A DNA stretch of 64,000 nt. It comes from Rhizoclosmatium globosum (Eukaryota > Chytridiomycota > Chytridiomycetes > Chytridiales > Chytriomycetaceae). The translations under genes were made by a program, and so were the position numbers. Under the pieces are notes generated by a model. It saw nothing but the letters and a program-made list of their open reading frames with translations, did no database searches and was not told the origin of the DNA. Location: positions 23,501-87,500 of the forward strand of contig MCGO01000151.1 in NCBI GenBank assembly GCA_002104985.1, written 5' to 3'. This document shows, piece by piece, positions 33,914 through 46,110 of this stretch; within the stretch, counting starts at the first letter, position 1, and each line of letters begins with the position of its first letter.

Positions 33914-33995
33914 CGACAACGGCAGGACTTGAACCTGCGCACTCAGAGAGTAATAGATTTCTAGTCTATCGCCTTAACCGCTCGGCCACGTTGTC
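33914..33995 (-). tRNA. tRNA-Ser (anticodon AGA)
   Basis: Minus strand: acceptor GACAACG pairs with CGTTGTC. The D arm includes GGCCGAGCGGTTAAGGC, the anticodon stem-loop is ATAGA-CTAGAAA-TCTAT (anticodon AGA), the variable arm is long, and the T arm is GCAGG-TTCAAGT-CCTGC. No intron. Confidence 0.93.
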
Positions 33996-34080
33996 TGTGT
34001 CCGTTAAAATCATTAAGATTTTATGTTGGATTAAACGGGCCATTTGGAAGGTATGGGACTCTTCTTTCATGTTCAAGTAT

Positions 34081-35680
34081 TTAAATGTCGATAAAAAGGT
34101 GTGTATTTGGTAAGCAGAGCTTGAAAGGAACACATTTACAGAATGAACAATGCAACAACAAAACAAAGGACACCCACTTATATACAGTTGACGCATCACT
34201 TTTCGTTGACGGTAACGCATCAGCAGCGGAAACAGCTATGGTTCCATTGCCAGCAATGAGACCATCCGCCGCAACAGCAAACCCAAGCTGTTTGTTTCCC
34301 AAATCAAACACTGTGTAATACTTTTGCAAAAACAAGTCTCCCATGATCCAGAATGTTTGTTGACTGGTTGATGCGTACGACCTGATGGCTGTAATGAGTG
34401 TAGAGGGTGAGCAACATGAGAAATAAATGGGAGGAAATGGGGAACGCACCAAGAATACAGTCCCCGTTCTCCTCTTGAACAATGAAATCCTTTCCATGAA
34501 ACACAAACTGCTGTCCACCGAGAACAAACGTTAAATCGGGTAGTGTGCTAGGGGTACACGTGAACTCAATCCATTCATCACCGTCAAGACTTTTTTGTTG
34601 AACACCAAGTATTTTAACAATGTTTGAAAGCGTTGTTGGATCGACCATAATGTAAGTTGTTCCTGAATCAATAATTGCGTATGTAGATGAAGGGGCCGTG
34701 ATTTGATTGTTTGAGATTGCGATGGATGAGGCGGGGATGGACCAAAAGTATGCTTTTGAAATGTATCCTTCTTCATCAGCCATTGGGATTGGAGATACGG
34801 GGATATAAGTTATTTTCCCATAAAAGAGTGAAGAGTCAATAGATCCGAGAAGTAGTTTGCCTCCATTTGGATCGATGGGGTTGTGTTCACTGGTTTGCGA
34901 AGATTGATTCAACCACAGCGAGAATAAATTGTTTGATAGCTTCTTTTGTGCAGCGAGGGAATACAGAATCGAGTCGTGGTGCATTGTAGAGTCCAATCCA
35001 TCTTGAAACGTCAGACCGAGAATTCCATCGCCTTTTCCTTTGAGTTGGAAACTTGTTTTGCGGTCTTCTTTTGTGGCGAGAAGGAATATTTGGTTTGTTG
35101 TTGAGAGGGAACCAATTGAGATTGTTTCGGTCGCAGTGTAGCCCACGACTTGGCCGGAACCATATTCAAGTGTGACATTGTTGAATCCGTTGAGAAGGTG
35201 GAAGGACTGCGATGCTGTCGAGTTGAATGGAGGGTTTAGGGAACCACAGGAACATTCAGGTGTCACTTTGGATGCACTCGAAGGCAGCCTTGATTGGTCC
35301 TTGTCCCTGTGATCCTTAGACTGCTCTTCACTTGAACAGGCTGAGCACGAAGTAGAGGGAATCCACTAGTAGTTGGTCATTGATTAATTGATTAGCAGAT
35401 CATTGAACACTATTCAACAGTACTAAACACGCACCATAATCGCTGAACCAGTGTCAATCTGCACCTGAAACAACTGAGCCGGCGTCCCAACTTCGATCGC
35501 AGCAAAGACGAGACTTGTCGATCGGCGCAGAGGAAGTCTGCCAAAGTTGTCTCTTCCTCGGTGATCATCAACTTGATCGATGTGGCTGCGAGAAAGCGGC
35601 AGTGCGATGCCCGACGCTGACTGGGCACTGCCACAGACAGACGATGCTGCCATCGCAATCAGAACAAAGAGCGCTGCCAT
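34081..35680 (-). CDS. Secreted pepsin-like aspartic protease (copy 1)
   Basis: Family A1 aspartyl endopeptidase. I start at the ATG at 35680 (MAALFVLIAMAASSVCGSA, a signal peptide); the longer frame opens with GTG. The first active-site loop is VQIDTGSAIMW, the second AIIDSGTTYIM; both catalytic Asp are present. The flap and fold blocks include YGSGQVVGYTATETISIG, GDGILGLTFQDGLDS and IMGDLFLQKYYTVFDLGNKQ. Cysteines lie in an insert after the first loop (CSACSSEEQ, CSCGSLNPPF). Several introns split the C-terminal third. The tail after TKSDASTV is uncertain and may be hydrophobic. Two paralogues follow at 39342 and 41132; copy 2 is closest (shared CxCxSLNPPFN region). Confidence 0.8.
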
Positions 35681-36044
35681 CAACTGTTTGTGTCTTTCCA
35701 CTGGTGGTTAATCTCAAAAATTGCTTCACAATTGGGTACGACACACAAGCCATTTTAAAGAAAGAAACTTACTAAGAACACCACTTGAATTGTTGGACTT
35801 GGGTACAGGTCTTGGAGATTTCAGATGTGAATAGGTTCAAACGACGTATGTGGATGTAGGGTTTGTTGGATTGCGTATCACAGTGTGGGTACGTACACCG
35901 TCAACTTTCCGTTGCGTAAGACAATTTACGTTATGCTGGAGTAAGAGGTTGCAAGGACTGGGACGAGGAGGCCGTAAGATGAGATGGAGTGAAGATTTTT
36001 GGAAACGATTTTGAAAAATGAACACTTGAGATTATTATTGTTAT

Positions 36045-36926
36045 TTAGTGTTGTGGATATTGACGTTGCCAAATAATATGCTTGAAATACCCAACAGTCT
36101 TAATGTCCAGCACTCCAATCAAATTTAAAGAACCAATTTCACGAAAACTTAAATCTTCGTCCATATTTACTTCAAACGTAACCTTGGCGAGTGCTGTTGC
36201 TGCCAACACATCAATGACTTCGCTCCTCCGATTTGGACTCGTGAAGCAATTTACATGTAACTCACGTAAAGAATTTAGGTCACGCAAGGAGTTTGCAAAG
36301 TCAGCGTCGTCAATATCATTACACGAGACCTCAATCATCCTCAAGCGAGTGCATTCTTTCAGTGCTGACAACATTGAAACTGGAATCTGCTCAACTTTTT
36401 GTGGATTCAACACAGAAAGCGGAGAAACCCATTTCTCAATGTCAGTAACGTGCGTAACAGTCCCCCAAAGCGCAGTTGTAACAATCTTGCCGTTATCTTG
36501 GAGGAGCTTCGCCGTTTTGGCAACGCTTTCTGGATTCGATTCGATTTCAACAGAGACCTTTCTGGAGATGTGAGGGACAAGTGCTTCAAGGTGATCTATT
36601 GGAAAGAAGAACATACGCAGATGAGTGGATCCACCGTATCTGGAGTGCATGGATCCAAGAGACGCCATGATCTTGAGGGATTCGGCAGGCAAGTGTGAGG
36701 ATGTATCAGTCAGTCCAAGATGTGGATTCAAGTTAACTGAGAGGTCTAGTCTAGGCCACACCCTCGAAGGGCGTTGTTTGAGGAGAGTCCCCGCTTCATA
36801 GAGAACGGTGGCAATTGGGAGAAGAGCTTTGAGGGTGTGGCAGAAGTGGATCAAGTCAATTGCTTCCGTAAGGTAAGGGATGATCTCGTCAAGTAGCTCT
36901 TGGGGGATCGTTTGGATGATTGACAT
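36045..36926 (-). CDS. F-box protein with a weak LRR-like C-terminal half, 293 aa
   Basis: The ATG at 36926 (MSIIQTIPQELLDEIIPYL) is chosen over a longer frame opening with GTG; it puts the F-box-like helix right at the N-terminus, as usual. The C-terminal half has leucine-spaced segments (LKECTRLRMIEVSCNDIDD, LRDLNSLRELHVNCF) compatible with leucine-rich repeats. Probable SCF adaptor with unknown target. Single exon. It sits among secreted proteases but has no signal peptide. Confidence 0.55.
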   Translation of the reverse strand: MSIIQTIPQELLDEIIPYLTEAIDLIHFCHTLKALLPIATVLYEAGTLLKQRPSRVWPRLDLSVNLNPHLGLTDTSSHLPAESLKIMASLGSMHSRYGGSTHLRMFFFPIDHLEALVPHISRKVSVEIESNPESVAKTAKLLQDNGKIVTTALWGTVTHVTDIEKWVSPLSVLNPQKVEQIPVSMLSALKECTRLRMIEVSCNDIDDADFANSLRDLNSLRELHVNCFTSPNRRSEVIDVLAATALAKVTFEVNMDEDLSFREIGSLNLIGVLDIKTVGYFKHIIWQRQYPQH

Positions 36927-36989
36927 TGTTGGGTCTTTGACTTTGAGTTTGGTTGCGCAGTTTTGGGCTCGGTTTTTTGAATGTGTGGC

Positions 36990-37323
36990 TTGGCTTGTTT
37001 TGCCAAGAACCTTTACATTACTCACCTCAAAATTAAGCTATTCTCAACAGATCTTCCAAAAAACGACGCCAAGATTCTTCAGTTCTTCCTGTCCATAGCT
37101 TCTTGTTACCCATACCCAATCCGAGCAGTCTTAAATGGCAGTGTAATTCATCCAATGGCGCATTATCATTGACAGACGATGCTCCAAAATAAAACGCTAT
37201 TTGAGAGGTTCGTTCGTACCCGCTCCAAATGAATCTAGCAAACCGTATGTAATCAATTGCTCAAACGATGGTGTTAAATCGGCACTGCTTTATGTGTTCT
37301 ATTGTATTATTTCAGTTGAAACA
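36990..37323. other. Intergenic, nothing recognised
   Basis: No convincing gene between the F-box gene and the small gene at 37324-37539. Confidence 0.4.
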
Positions 37324-37539
37324 TTAACACTCCCAGCCATATGCACCAAGAACTCGCCGTAAATACGCAGGTTTTCGATGATACCTGTCTTGCATTTCAG
37401 TTGCATCAAAGCCCCGTTCATTTAAATACACGCTTTCTCTTGTAAATAATCGATGAACCAAGAATCAATCCCCATACGCTGGAGCAAGGTCCGGATCCTC
37501 CAATTCTAAACTTTCAAATGGCGATTTCCATTGGCACAT
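37324..37539 (-). CDS. Small 58-aa protein encoded by two short exons
   Basis: Exon 1 (37478-37539) starts ATG with MCQWKSPFESLELEDPDLAP. A 39-base intron (GTATGG..TACAAG, 37439-37477) leads to exon 2 (37324-37438) with ESVYLNERGFDATEMQDRYH and RKPAYLRRVLGAYGWEC, then TAA. Exon lengths sum to 177 bases, an exact multiple of three. The basic RYHRKPAYLRR end suggests an RNA- or complex-binding small protein such as a mitochondrial or ribosomal subunit, but I cannot name it. Confidence 0.5.
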
Positions 37540-37596
37540 CGATAGTTTTCAAGAGGGTTTCCAGGATTGGGTTTGCTGCCATAACCGATAGAGAGG

Positions 37597-37860
37597 TTAT
37601 GCTTGCCAAGCCTTTAGGAGCTTCAAAATAGAGGGAATTTGAACACAGACTAAACCCAACATTTCACTGTCGTTGTAGCGACACTGATCAGACTGTCTGC
37701 ATGCTACGCATGTCTTTTTGAACCGTTCTAGTGGTGAACATCCTTCGTGCTGGCAAACTCGTCCTATCGCACTACAACTGTCCTTTGGACTGGATTTATT
37801 CGGATCCAATATGCACTTGTGGTGACCCGAATGGCATAGCAAACAGGACGTCTTGTGCAT
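37597..37860 (-). CDS. Small cysteine-rich protein, 87 aa, half zinc-cluster pattern
   Basis: ATG at 37858-37860, MHKTSCLLCHSGHHKCILD. The spacing C-x2-C-x6-C equals the first half of a fungal Zn2Cys6 cluster. The next cysteines (CSAIGRVC) are C-x6-C but lack the C-x2-C partner. A second C-x2-C-x5-C (CVACRQSDQC) follows. There is no signal peptide, so a nuclear or cytosolic zinc protein is possible. It may be a reduced or decayed transcription-factor zinc cluster; no activation domain follows. Confidence 0.4.
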   Translation of the reverse strand: MHKTSCLLCHSGHHKCILDPNKSSPKDSCSAIGRVCQHEGCSPLERFKKTCVACRQSDQCRYNDSEMLGLVCVQIPSILKLLKAWQA

Positions 37861-38115
37861 GGCACTGCTTCAGATTACGGGCAAATATTCGATGTGAGAA
37901 AAAATGATGGATATTATCTTCATTATAACTGTACGATTCATAAATTTTTTTAATCACCGTTCATTTCGAATTATGGATCCCACCTGACTGCCACGTCGTT
38001 GAAATCTGGATTTGATTTGAATTCGATTTACTGGATTTCAAATCCTTCCAGAAGGACAAAACTCACCAAATTCTCATCCAAATTCTTTTGGAAAATCTTG
38101 ACGTAAGAAAGAACA

Positions 38116-38988
38116 ATGCCATTCTCGACTGACAACGTCCCGTCTCTCACCAGCAAGACGTTTATGATTACGGGAGCTAATTCTGGCCTCGGTTTTGAAT
38201 CTGCAAAAGTATTTGCCCAGAAAGGCGCTACAGTCTACCTCCACGGACGTTCGCTCGACAAGTTGCAATCCGCTATTGATGAAATCCAGAAACTTGCTCC
38301 AAATGCGAAGCTGATTCCAGTAACCTCTGACCTTGGCGACCTATCCTCGGTCAAGGAAATGGTTTCCAACCTCGATATTACCCACTTGGATGTCCTTATG
38401 CTCAACGCTGGAATCGGACTTGTCGAATATAAGCTTACAAAGTAAGGAATTGAAAGTCAGTTCCAAGTGAACCATTTGAGCCACTTTTACCTCGTCCAGC
38501 AGTTATGGGATCTGATTGTCAAGTCCAAAACCAGGGTCGTGTCTGTATCTGCGAAACCGGCCATGGGCTGGGCGTCTTTGAAGTTTGACTTGGACGCTAT
38601 TAATAACAAAGCTACATACGTTCCTCAAAACGCTTATGGGGACTCCAAGCTCGCTAACGTCCATTTTACGCTTGGGCTTGCAAAGAGAGGTATTCATGCT
38701 TGTGTTATTGATCCAGGACCGGTTAAAACTGGTATTGAGAATAAGGCGAATGGTTCTGGGATATTTCCATTCCTTGCCAGAAACGTGTCGTTTCTCATCG
38801 CGGTAAAGGTTGAAGTCGGGGTCTTGACGCAAATCTTTGCGTCGGTTTCAGACAAGGCTGTGGCTGGAATTGGTTGGACCAACACAGACCAATTGTGGGA
38901 TCTTTCAAAGATCCCTAATTTCAAGCAGCAGGATACGGACGCTTTGTGGCAGTTTTCAGAAGAGCTTCTCAAGTCGAAAGGATTCTAG
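38116..38988 (+). pseudogene. Short-chain dehydrogenase interrupted by an in-frame TAA
   Basis: Classical/extended SDR of the retinol-dehydrogenase/WWOX type. MITGANSGLGFESAKVFAQ carries the TGxxxGxG cofactor motif; LMLNAGIG is the NAG motif. Reading stops at TAA (38443-38445) after EYKLTK, yet the same frame continues at once with GIESQFQVNHLSHFYLVQQL, the expected next helix, and YGDSKLANV with the catalytic YxxxK. It then runs to 38988. No intron could remove the stop (no 40-base gap). It is thus a one-lesion pseudogene, a readthrough product or a sequencing error. The serine of the catalytic triad lies in VVSVSAKPAM. Confidence 0.7.
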
Positions 38989-39015
38989 TTAGTTTCCTTT
39001 TAAAATACAGTTTAT

Positions 39016-39185
39016 TCAAAACTTGATATAGCCGAGTTCTTGACCAGCTTTGGTATTAAATTGTTGAGCGAGAGGAGGTTTTTCTGAGCCGTTTGGACTT
39101 GTGGTGGAAGAAGCAATTCTTTCGGCTGGAAATTCAAAGTGTGACGAAAATCCAGTCTGAGCTGGGAACTTGAATTGATTGGATA
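39016..39185 (-). pseudogene. Orphan C-terminal exon
   Basis: The minus strand reads FPAQTGFSSHFEFPAERIAS, then STTSPNGSEKPPLAQQFNT, then KAGQELGYIKF and TGA at 39016-39018. A ..TTCAAG acceptor precedes it. The upstream stretch to 39340 has no clear start. Either the end of an undiscovered gene or a remnant. Confidence 0.35.
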
Positions 39186-39341
39186 TAAACAAAAGTAATT
39201 TTAATCCAGGGGAATATCAATGCCTCAAAATGGCAAAATAAGGCAAGCGTCCTGCAAACAAGTGTAGGCAGTTTATGGAAGGACTTAAAGTCCTTTTCAA
39301 TACATAACGATATTTTTCAGTTTATTTTAGGGTATGTGAGG

Positions 39342-40967
39342 CTACATTAAAAGAAAAATAGCAGGAAGCCATAGGAATAGTCCAATAACGATGCGTTTGC
39401 TTGAGCTTGCTTTCGTTTGGGCAGTTTCCATTGCTGCCGAATTCCCAGATTGTCCCAATGGATTTGATGTGGTTTGAATTGACGCGAAAGATTGTATGGA
39501 ACTGCTCGTTGAACTACTAGAAACTCGAGTAGGGGTAGTAAGTTTCCCATCATCAGCAAGAGCTAACCCGACGCGCTTATTCTCCAAATCGTAAACAGAA
39601 TAATACTTTTGCAAAAAGACGGCCCCGAGAACCCAGAGGACTGGTGAGTTTGGTTGAGTGTTGTATTCTTGGATTCCTATGAGAGACAAGCCAACTTAAT
39701 ATTTTGATTATGTTGACATGAACAACACAAACCCAAGAAACACGTTTTATCAGATCCATCCAAAGCAAACATGTACTCCTTTGCGCTCAACGAAAACTCA
39801 ACGCCGGATAAATTAAGTACGATCGGTGGTAACTTCAATGTATCCACACAACGCCCGTCATACCACTTTCTCTCAGGGTTATATGAAAGGACACCGTTGA
39901 ATTGCGTAACTAACTGCATGAGCGTTGCAGAATCCATCTGGATCAATGTTGTCCCTGTATCTAAAAGGGCAAGAGTTCCTTGCCGTGCGGGAATCGTGTT
40001 TCCGTTTACAGAGAGGGATGTAGCTGGGAACGAGTAAAAGTATGAGGTTGATACTGAGTAGTCTTCGTTTGCGATTGGGATTGGACTTATGGGAAAATAT
40101 TGGAGAGGTGGGATGTATAGGGATGGGTCAGGATCCCCGAGGATTAGGCGGCCTCCAAGTGGATCGATTGGGGATTCCGAATTAGTTTCCAATGATTGGT
40201 TTAACCAAACTGAGAACATATTTTTTGGAAGTAGGTTTTGTTGTGCGAGAAAGAATGGCAAAGTGGAATGGTGTTTTGTGGTGTCAAGTCCGTCTTGGAA
40301 AGCGAGACCGAGAATTCCGTCTCCGAATCCGTTCATGTTTGAACTTGTTATTTTATCTTCTTTTGTTGTGAGGAGAAACGGGATTGATTTGAGTGTTGAT
40401 GGGCCAAGTGAAATTGATTCTGTTGCTGGTGTGCCTTCAATGGCTCCGACTGCGTATGCCACCTTTTGCGTGGATGCGTTTTGTGCTTGGGAAAAGGTGG
40501 AGGAAAGGCGGGGATTGAATGGTGGATTGAGGGACTTGCATTGGCAGGCTGAGTTTGACGTTGCTGGTGTGTCACATATTGAGCATTGAGTGGATGGAAC
40601 CCACTATACTAAATTAGTAATATATCGTAATAGGAAAGAAAGGAAAGCGTACCAGCAACGAAGAACCAGTGTCAACCAAAACAGAGAACTGTTGCGCCGG
40701 AGTTCCAATTGCGATTGGCACAAAGAACGCACCGCCATTTGTGTTTATTGGAACTTGGATGCTTGGATCTCGCTTGTGCTTGGTCTGGAAGTACTTGTTC
40801 AAGTTGGCAGTGTCCCGGCTCAAATCAATTGGAACATGTCGTTGCGATATTGGCACTGTTCTGTGTGTTGCTTGTGGTTAAGCACAAGTACAGTATGCCA
40901 ACGTTGCTTACATTCTCTCACTGGCAACAAGACTGCCAGCACAAAGACAGATCCAGACGAGTTGCAT
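39342..40967 (-). CDS. Pepsin-like aspartic protease with GPI-anchor signal (copy 2)
   Basis: Starts MQLVWICLCAGSLVAS at 40967, a signal peptide, then spliced (GTAAGC donor). First active loop VLVDTGSSLLW, formed across an intron; second LALLDTGTTLIQM. Body blocks: GDGILGLAFQDGLDTTKHH, NPERKWYDGRCVDTLKLPP, WVLGAVFLQKYYSVYDLENK. After the protease domain comes a Ser/Thr-rich stretch and the hydrophobic end KRIVIGLFLWLPAIFLLM, which fits a GPI-attachment signal. So the mature enzyme is probably held at the cell surface, like fungal yapsins. Closest relative here is copy 1 (same SLNPPFN and FQDGLD.. blocks). Confidence 0.82.
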
Positions 40968-41131
40968 ATCTGGGAAAGTTCAAAGACAAAAGGTTCGATA
41001 CTCAGACTTGAGGCAACCTCTCATTCCATTTATTTAACACACACACAACAAACTAAATAACATACATGTCCATCTTTCATTCTCAAGTAATCACAAAACA
41101 CAACGAGGCTCTTTCTTCTTTTTTTTGTCTA

Positions 41132-42792
<1,661 letters not shown>

Positions 42793-42914
42793 TGCTTGGT
42801 TGCTTGGGGGTTCGTTTGTGATTTCGTTTCGATCACATCAATATTCATTTCAGCAGGAGTCTTTATTCAGATAATATCAAAAAAAGAAGTAATGAGGTTC
42901 ATGCAAGAGGGATT

Positions 42915-43823
42915 TTAGTTGGAACGGATGGCTGGAGCTGGTGCTTCAACCTGACCTCCTCGAGTAGCAGTGGCATTTCGCTTTTCCAAGTCAATTTCAG
43001 CGGCAGTTGGAATGTGATTCAAGACGCGACCAGGATGAATTACGTTCACGCAAGTAACAGCGAATGCCATCAGCAAAAAGTCAAAGCCGTACAAGTACAA
43101 CTCGTTCTTGCCCAAAGCTGAAGAATATCCAACGATAAATTCAATCAGACGGAAAATGGAACGGATAAACACGGCAATAGAACTGATGACAAGAGTATTG
43201 AAGATATGCTTCCACTTTGAGTTCAATGGAACAACGTGTTGCTTCACTTCCAAATCCTGTGCACGCTTGTAAAATAGACCCGCGATTCCAAGGTAGCATG
43301 AGAACGAAACCAGTTGCAACGCAATACCTCCAACCATAATATTCGATCCAAAACGCATAGTCTTTTCATCCGCGTTCTGTTGAGACGCAATCCCTGCACC
43401 TCCCACTTGAATAAACAGCGTCAACACCTCAACAACCACAAACACAGCACCAGACTTCTTGAACGGCGCCACAGACGGATGCGAAGCATGCATAATCTTC
43501 TCAAGAAGCGTATACAAACTAGTCGTAATCAAGATGGGTGCAATAATAATCGCAATATACTGCACAACGAATTTCGTTGCGTCAAAGGGGTCTTGGATGG
43601 ACAGGTACCTGTACGACCACCCTACGAGCTCCATGATGCAACCGAGGATCATGGGGATCATGTACTTTGTCTTGTGTCGGATTCCTTGGAATATGTGTCC
43701 GATTGTGAGGAGGGCGTAGACTGCGGCGGAGATTGCTGCGAGGTAGAGGCGGGGCTTTTCAAAGAAGGGGGACATGTCGTAGTTCCATTCTCCGTTGGGT
43801 AGTTTTTGGAAGGATGCGTCCAT
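42915..43823 (-). CDS. RTA1-like seven-helix membrane protein (copy 1), about 302 aa
   Basis: RTA1/RSB1 family, linked in yeasts to lipid translocation and drug tolerance. The start is MDASFQKLPNGEWNYDMSP (ATG at 43823); the longer frame upstream is a TTG-type extension. Family pattern: YMIPMILGCIMELVGWSYR, the repeated ..LSIQDPF, then IIIAPILITTSLYTLLEKIM, FVVVEVLTLFIQVGGAG and IRSIFRLIEFIVGYSS. About seven hydrophobic spans, short cytosolic tail. First of three tandem genes with the same orientation (others at 44079 and 45214). Confidence 0.88.
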   Translation of the reverse strand: MDASFQKLPNGEWNYDMSPFFEKPRLYLAAISAAVYALLTIGHIFQGIRHKTKYMIPMILGCIMELVGWSYRYLSIQDPFDATKFVVQYIAIIIAPILITTSLYTLLEKIMHASHPSVAPFKKSGAVFVVVEVLTLFIQVGGAGIASQQNADEKTMRFGSNIMVGGIALQLVSFSCYLGIAGLFYKRAQDLEVKQHVVPLNSKWKHIFNTLVISSIAVFIRSIFRLIEFIVGYSSALGKNELYLYGFDFLLMAFAVTCVNVIHPGRVLNHIPTAAEIDLEKRNATATRGGQVEAPAPAIRSN

Positions 43824-44078
43824 TCTTTGTTGTTTGTTGTTTTTTACTTGTTTGTTGGGAAGAGGCGTTTTTTGGGGGAAGGGATGGAGAAGCGGATGTG
43901 TGCCTTTTAATGTGTGGAGGTTGGTGTGGGTGCTTACTTGGTAAGCGGTTATTATAAAGTGGAAGCGTTGAACTTTAAGCAATAAATTTGAGTGGGTGTC
44001 GAACTCAAGCAATTTTTGAGTATCTCTTTCAAAAGCAAGCGTTTTATTCAAAAGAGACAAAGAAAGAAGACAAGAAAT

Positions 44079-44948
44079 TTAAAGAAATTCTTGTGGGTTA
44101 CTCAAATGCGCTGGTTTGCCCATCTCAATTTCAGTGCCGGTATGTTTCAAAGCTGCGCCAGGATGCACCACGATGAGACATACACACGCAAACGACATCA
44201 TCAAGAAATCAAATCCATACAAATGCAACTCGTTCCTAGCCAATTCACTTGAATATCCGACATTGAGCTCTACCATTCTGAAAATGGAACGAATAAGGAC
44301 CGCGAATGACGAAAGAATCAAAACTGAATAAACCTGTTTCCATCTTGGATTCAACGGAGACACATGTTCCGTGCGTTCGAGTTTCTTGGCACGGTAGTGG
44401 AACAGGAACGCGATTCCGAGGTAACATGTGAATGAGGCTAATTGGAGACCGATTCCGGCAAAGTAAGAGGTTTGTTCCCAGTTTTATTTGGTCTTCTGTC
44501 GCGCTTCGTGGGGATACCACGACGGCTCCGATTACTTGGATGAGGAGGGTGAGGATTTCGACGATAAAAAAGACGCGCCCGGATTTCTTGAGAGGCGCGA
44601 GGGTAGGATGTGAGGCATGCATTATCTTCTCGAGGAGTGTATAGGGAAGTTGTTATGAAGATTGGAGCGATAACGACGGATACGTAGAATACAATAAACT
44701 TGGTTTCTTCAAAGGGGTCTTGGATTGATAGGTATCGTGACGTGTATCCGGTTAATTCCATGAGGCTGCCGATTATCATTGGGATCATGTATTTTTCTTG
44801 TGGCGAATGGCGAGGGTTATGTGGAGGAGGGAGAGGAGTAGAAAAGGCTGCTGCGATTATGGAAAGGTACTGGCGTGGTGTTTCAAAAAAAAGGGGAGGC
44901 GGCGTAGTTCCAATCTCCATTCGGAAGTTTTTGAGGAAGGGTTTCCAT
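44079..44948 (-). pseudogene. RTA1-like pseudogene (copy 2) with several frameshifts
   Basis: Aligned by eye with its intact neighbours, it starts METLPQKLPNGDWNYAASPF. It shifts frame in an 8-base T run just after the first TM entry, again before KYMIPMIIGSLMELTGY, again at SLYT-LLEKIMHASHP, and again around GIGLQLAS. Residues on each side still match the RTA1 pattern, so decay is recent. Multiple separate lesions make sequencing error unlikely. Confidence 0.8.
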
Positions 44949-45213
44949 TTTCTTTGGTTTTTCGAGGCTACAATATTTGCTTTGAAGGAGAGATGGAAGT
45001 CTGCTCCTTTTTATAGTGGAACCTTTGAATTGAATGGGTTTGAAAACAGACCCACGTTTCTTCGCATTAAAAAACGAACTTTTTTTAACGGCGGTAGTCA
45101 GTTGAACTTGTGTCTCCCACGAATTTTGAGTGTTTCAGTCCAAACATGAAAAGAAATTCAGTGATATCATAATATATTTGTAAAGAAATGCAATCTAAGT
45201 ACAAAAATGAATT

Positions 45214-46110
45214 TTACGCGCGGTAAACGTTGTCATGATGGTGTCTTCGCGGGCGATACTCATCCTTCTGTTCCAACTGAAACTGCTGTGGCTGTACAGC
45301 AACATTCAACACACGTCCAGGGTGAATCACAAGCACAACCGACACCGCAAACGCCATCAAGAAAAAGTCAAACCCGTACATGTACAATTCATTACGTGCC
45401 AGTTCACTCGAGTACCCAACGACGAACTCAATCATACGGAAAATGGAACGGATGAATACGGCAATGGAACTCATGATTAAGGCTGAGAAGATGTGTTTCC
45501 ATTTCGGGTTCAATGGTGCTTCTTGGTTGACTGATTCCATGTGGCTTGCGCGTTTGTAAAAGAGGGCTGCGATTCCGAGGTAGCAGAGGAAAGAGACGAG
45601 TTGGAGACCTACACCGCCGACCATGATGTTGGATCCGAAACGTTGTGTCTTTTCGTCTGCGTTCTGTTGGGATGCGATTCCGGCTCCACCGACTTGGATA
45701 AAGAGGGTGAGAACTTCAACGGTTACAAAGACTGCGCCGGACTTTTTGAATGGGATGATGGATGGATGCGAGGCGTGCATGATCTTTTCGAGGAGCGTGT
45801 AGAGAGACGTTGTGATTAGGATCGGGGCGATGATGATTGCAATGTATTGGACGACGAATTTCCCTGGCTCGAATGGGTCTTGGATGGAGAGGTAGCGGTA
45901 TGCGTATCCGACGAGTTCCATTATGCAGCCGATTACCATTGGGATCATGTATTTTGTCTTGTGCTTGATTCCGAGCCAGATGTGGCCGATGGAGAGGATC
46001 AGGAAAATGGCAGAGCAGGCTGAGGCGAAATGGAGGCGTGGCTTTTCGAAGAAGGGGGAGTAGGCGTAGTTCCATTCGCCGTTGGGGAGCTTTTGAAGGG
46101 ATGCGTCCAT
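45214..46110 (-). CDS. RTA1-like seven-helix membrane protein (copy 3), 298 aa
   Basis: Single exon, MDASLQKLPNGEWNYAYSP. It is strongly similar to copy 1 through the whole core (IIIAPILITTSLYTLLEKIM, VGGAGIASQQNADEKTQRFG). Differences concentrate in the first helix (FASACSAIFLILSIGHIWL) and in the C-terminal tail, which is Gln/His-rich (QPQQFQLEQKDEYRPRRHHH). Expected in the plasma membrane, with lipid export or stress tolerance as the family role. Confidence 0.88.
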   Translation of the reverse strand: MDASLQKLPNGEWNYAYSPFFEKPRLHFASACSAIFLILSIGHIWLGIKHKTKYMIPMVIGCIMELVGYAYRYLSIQDPFEPGKFVVQYIAIIIAPILITTSLYTLLEKIMHASHPSIIPFKKSGAVFVTVEVLTLFIQVGGAGIASQQNADEKTQRFGSNIMVGGVGLQLVSFLCYLGIAALFYKRASHMESVNQEAPLNPKWKHIFSALIMSSIAVFIRSIFRMIEFVVGYSSELARNELYMYGFDFFLMAFAVSVVLVIHPGRVLNVAVQPQQFQLEQKDEYRPRRHHHDNVYRA

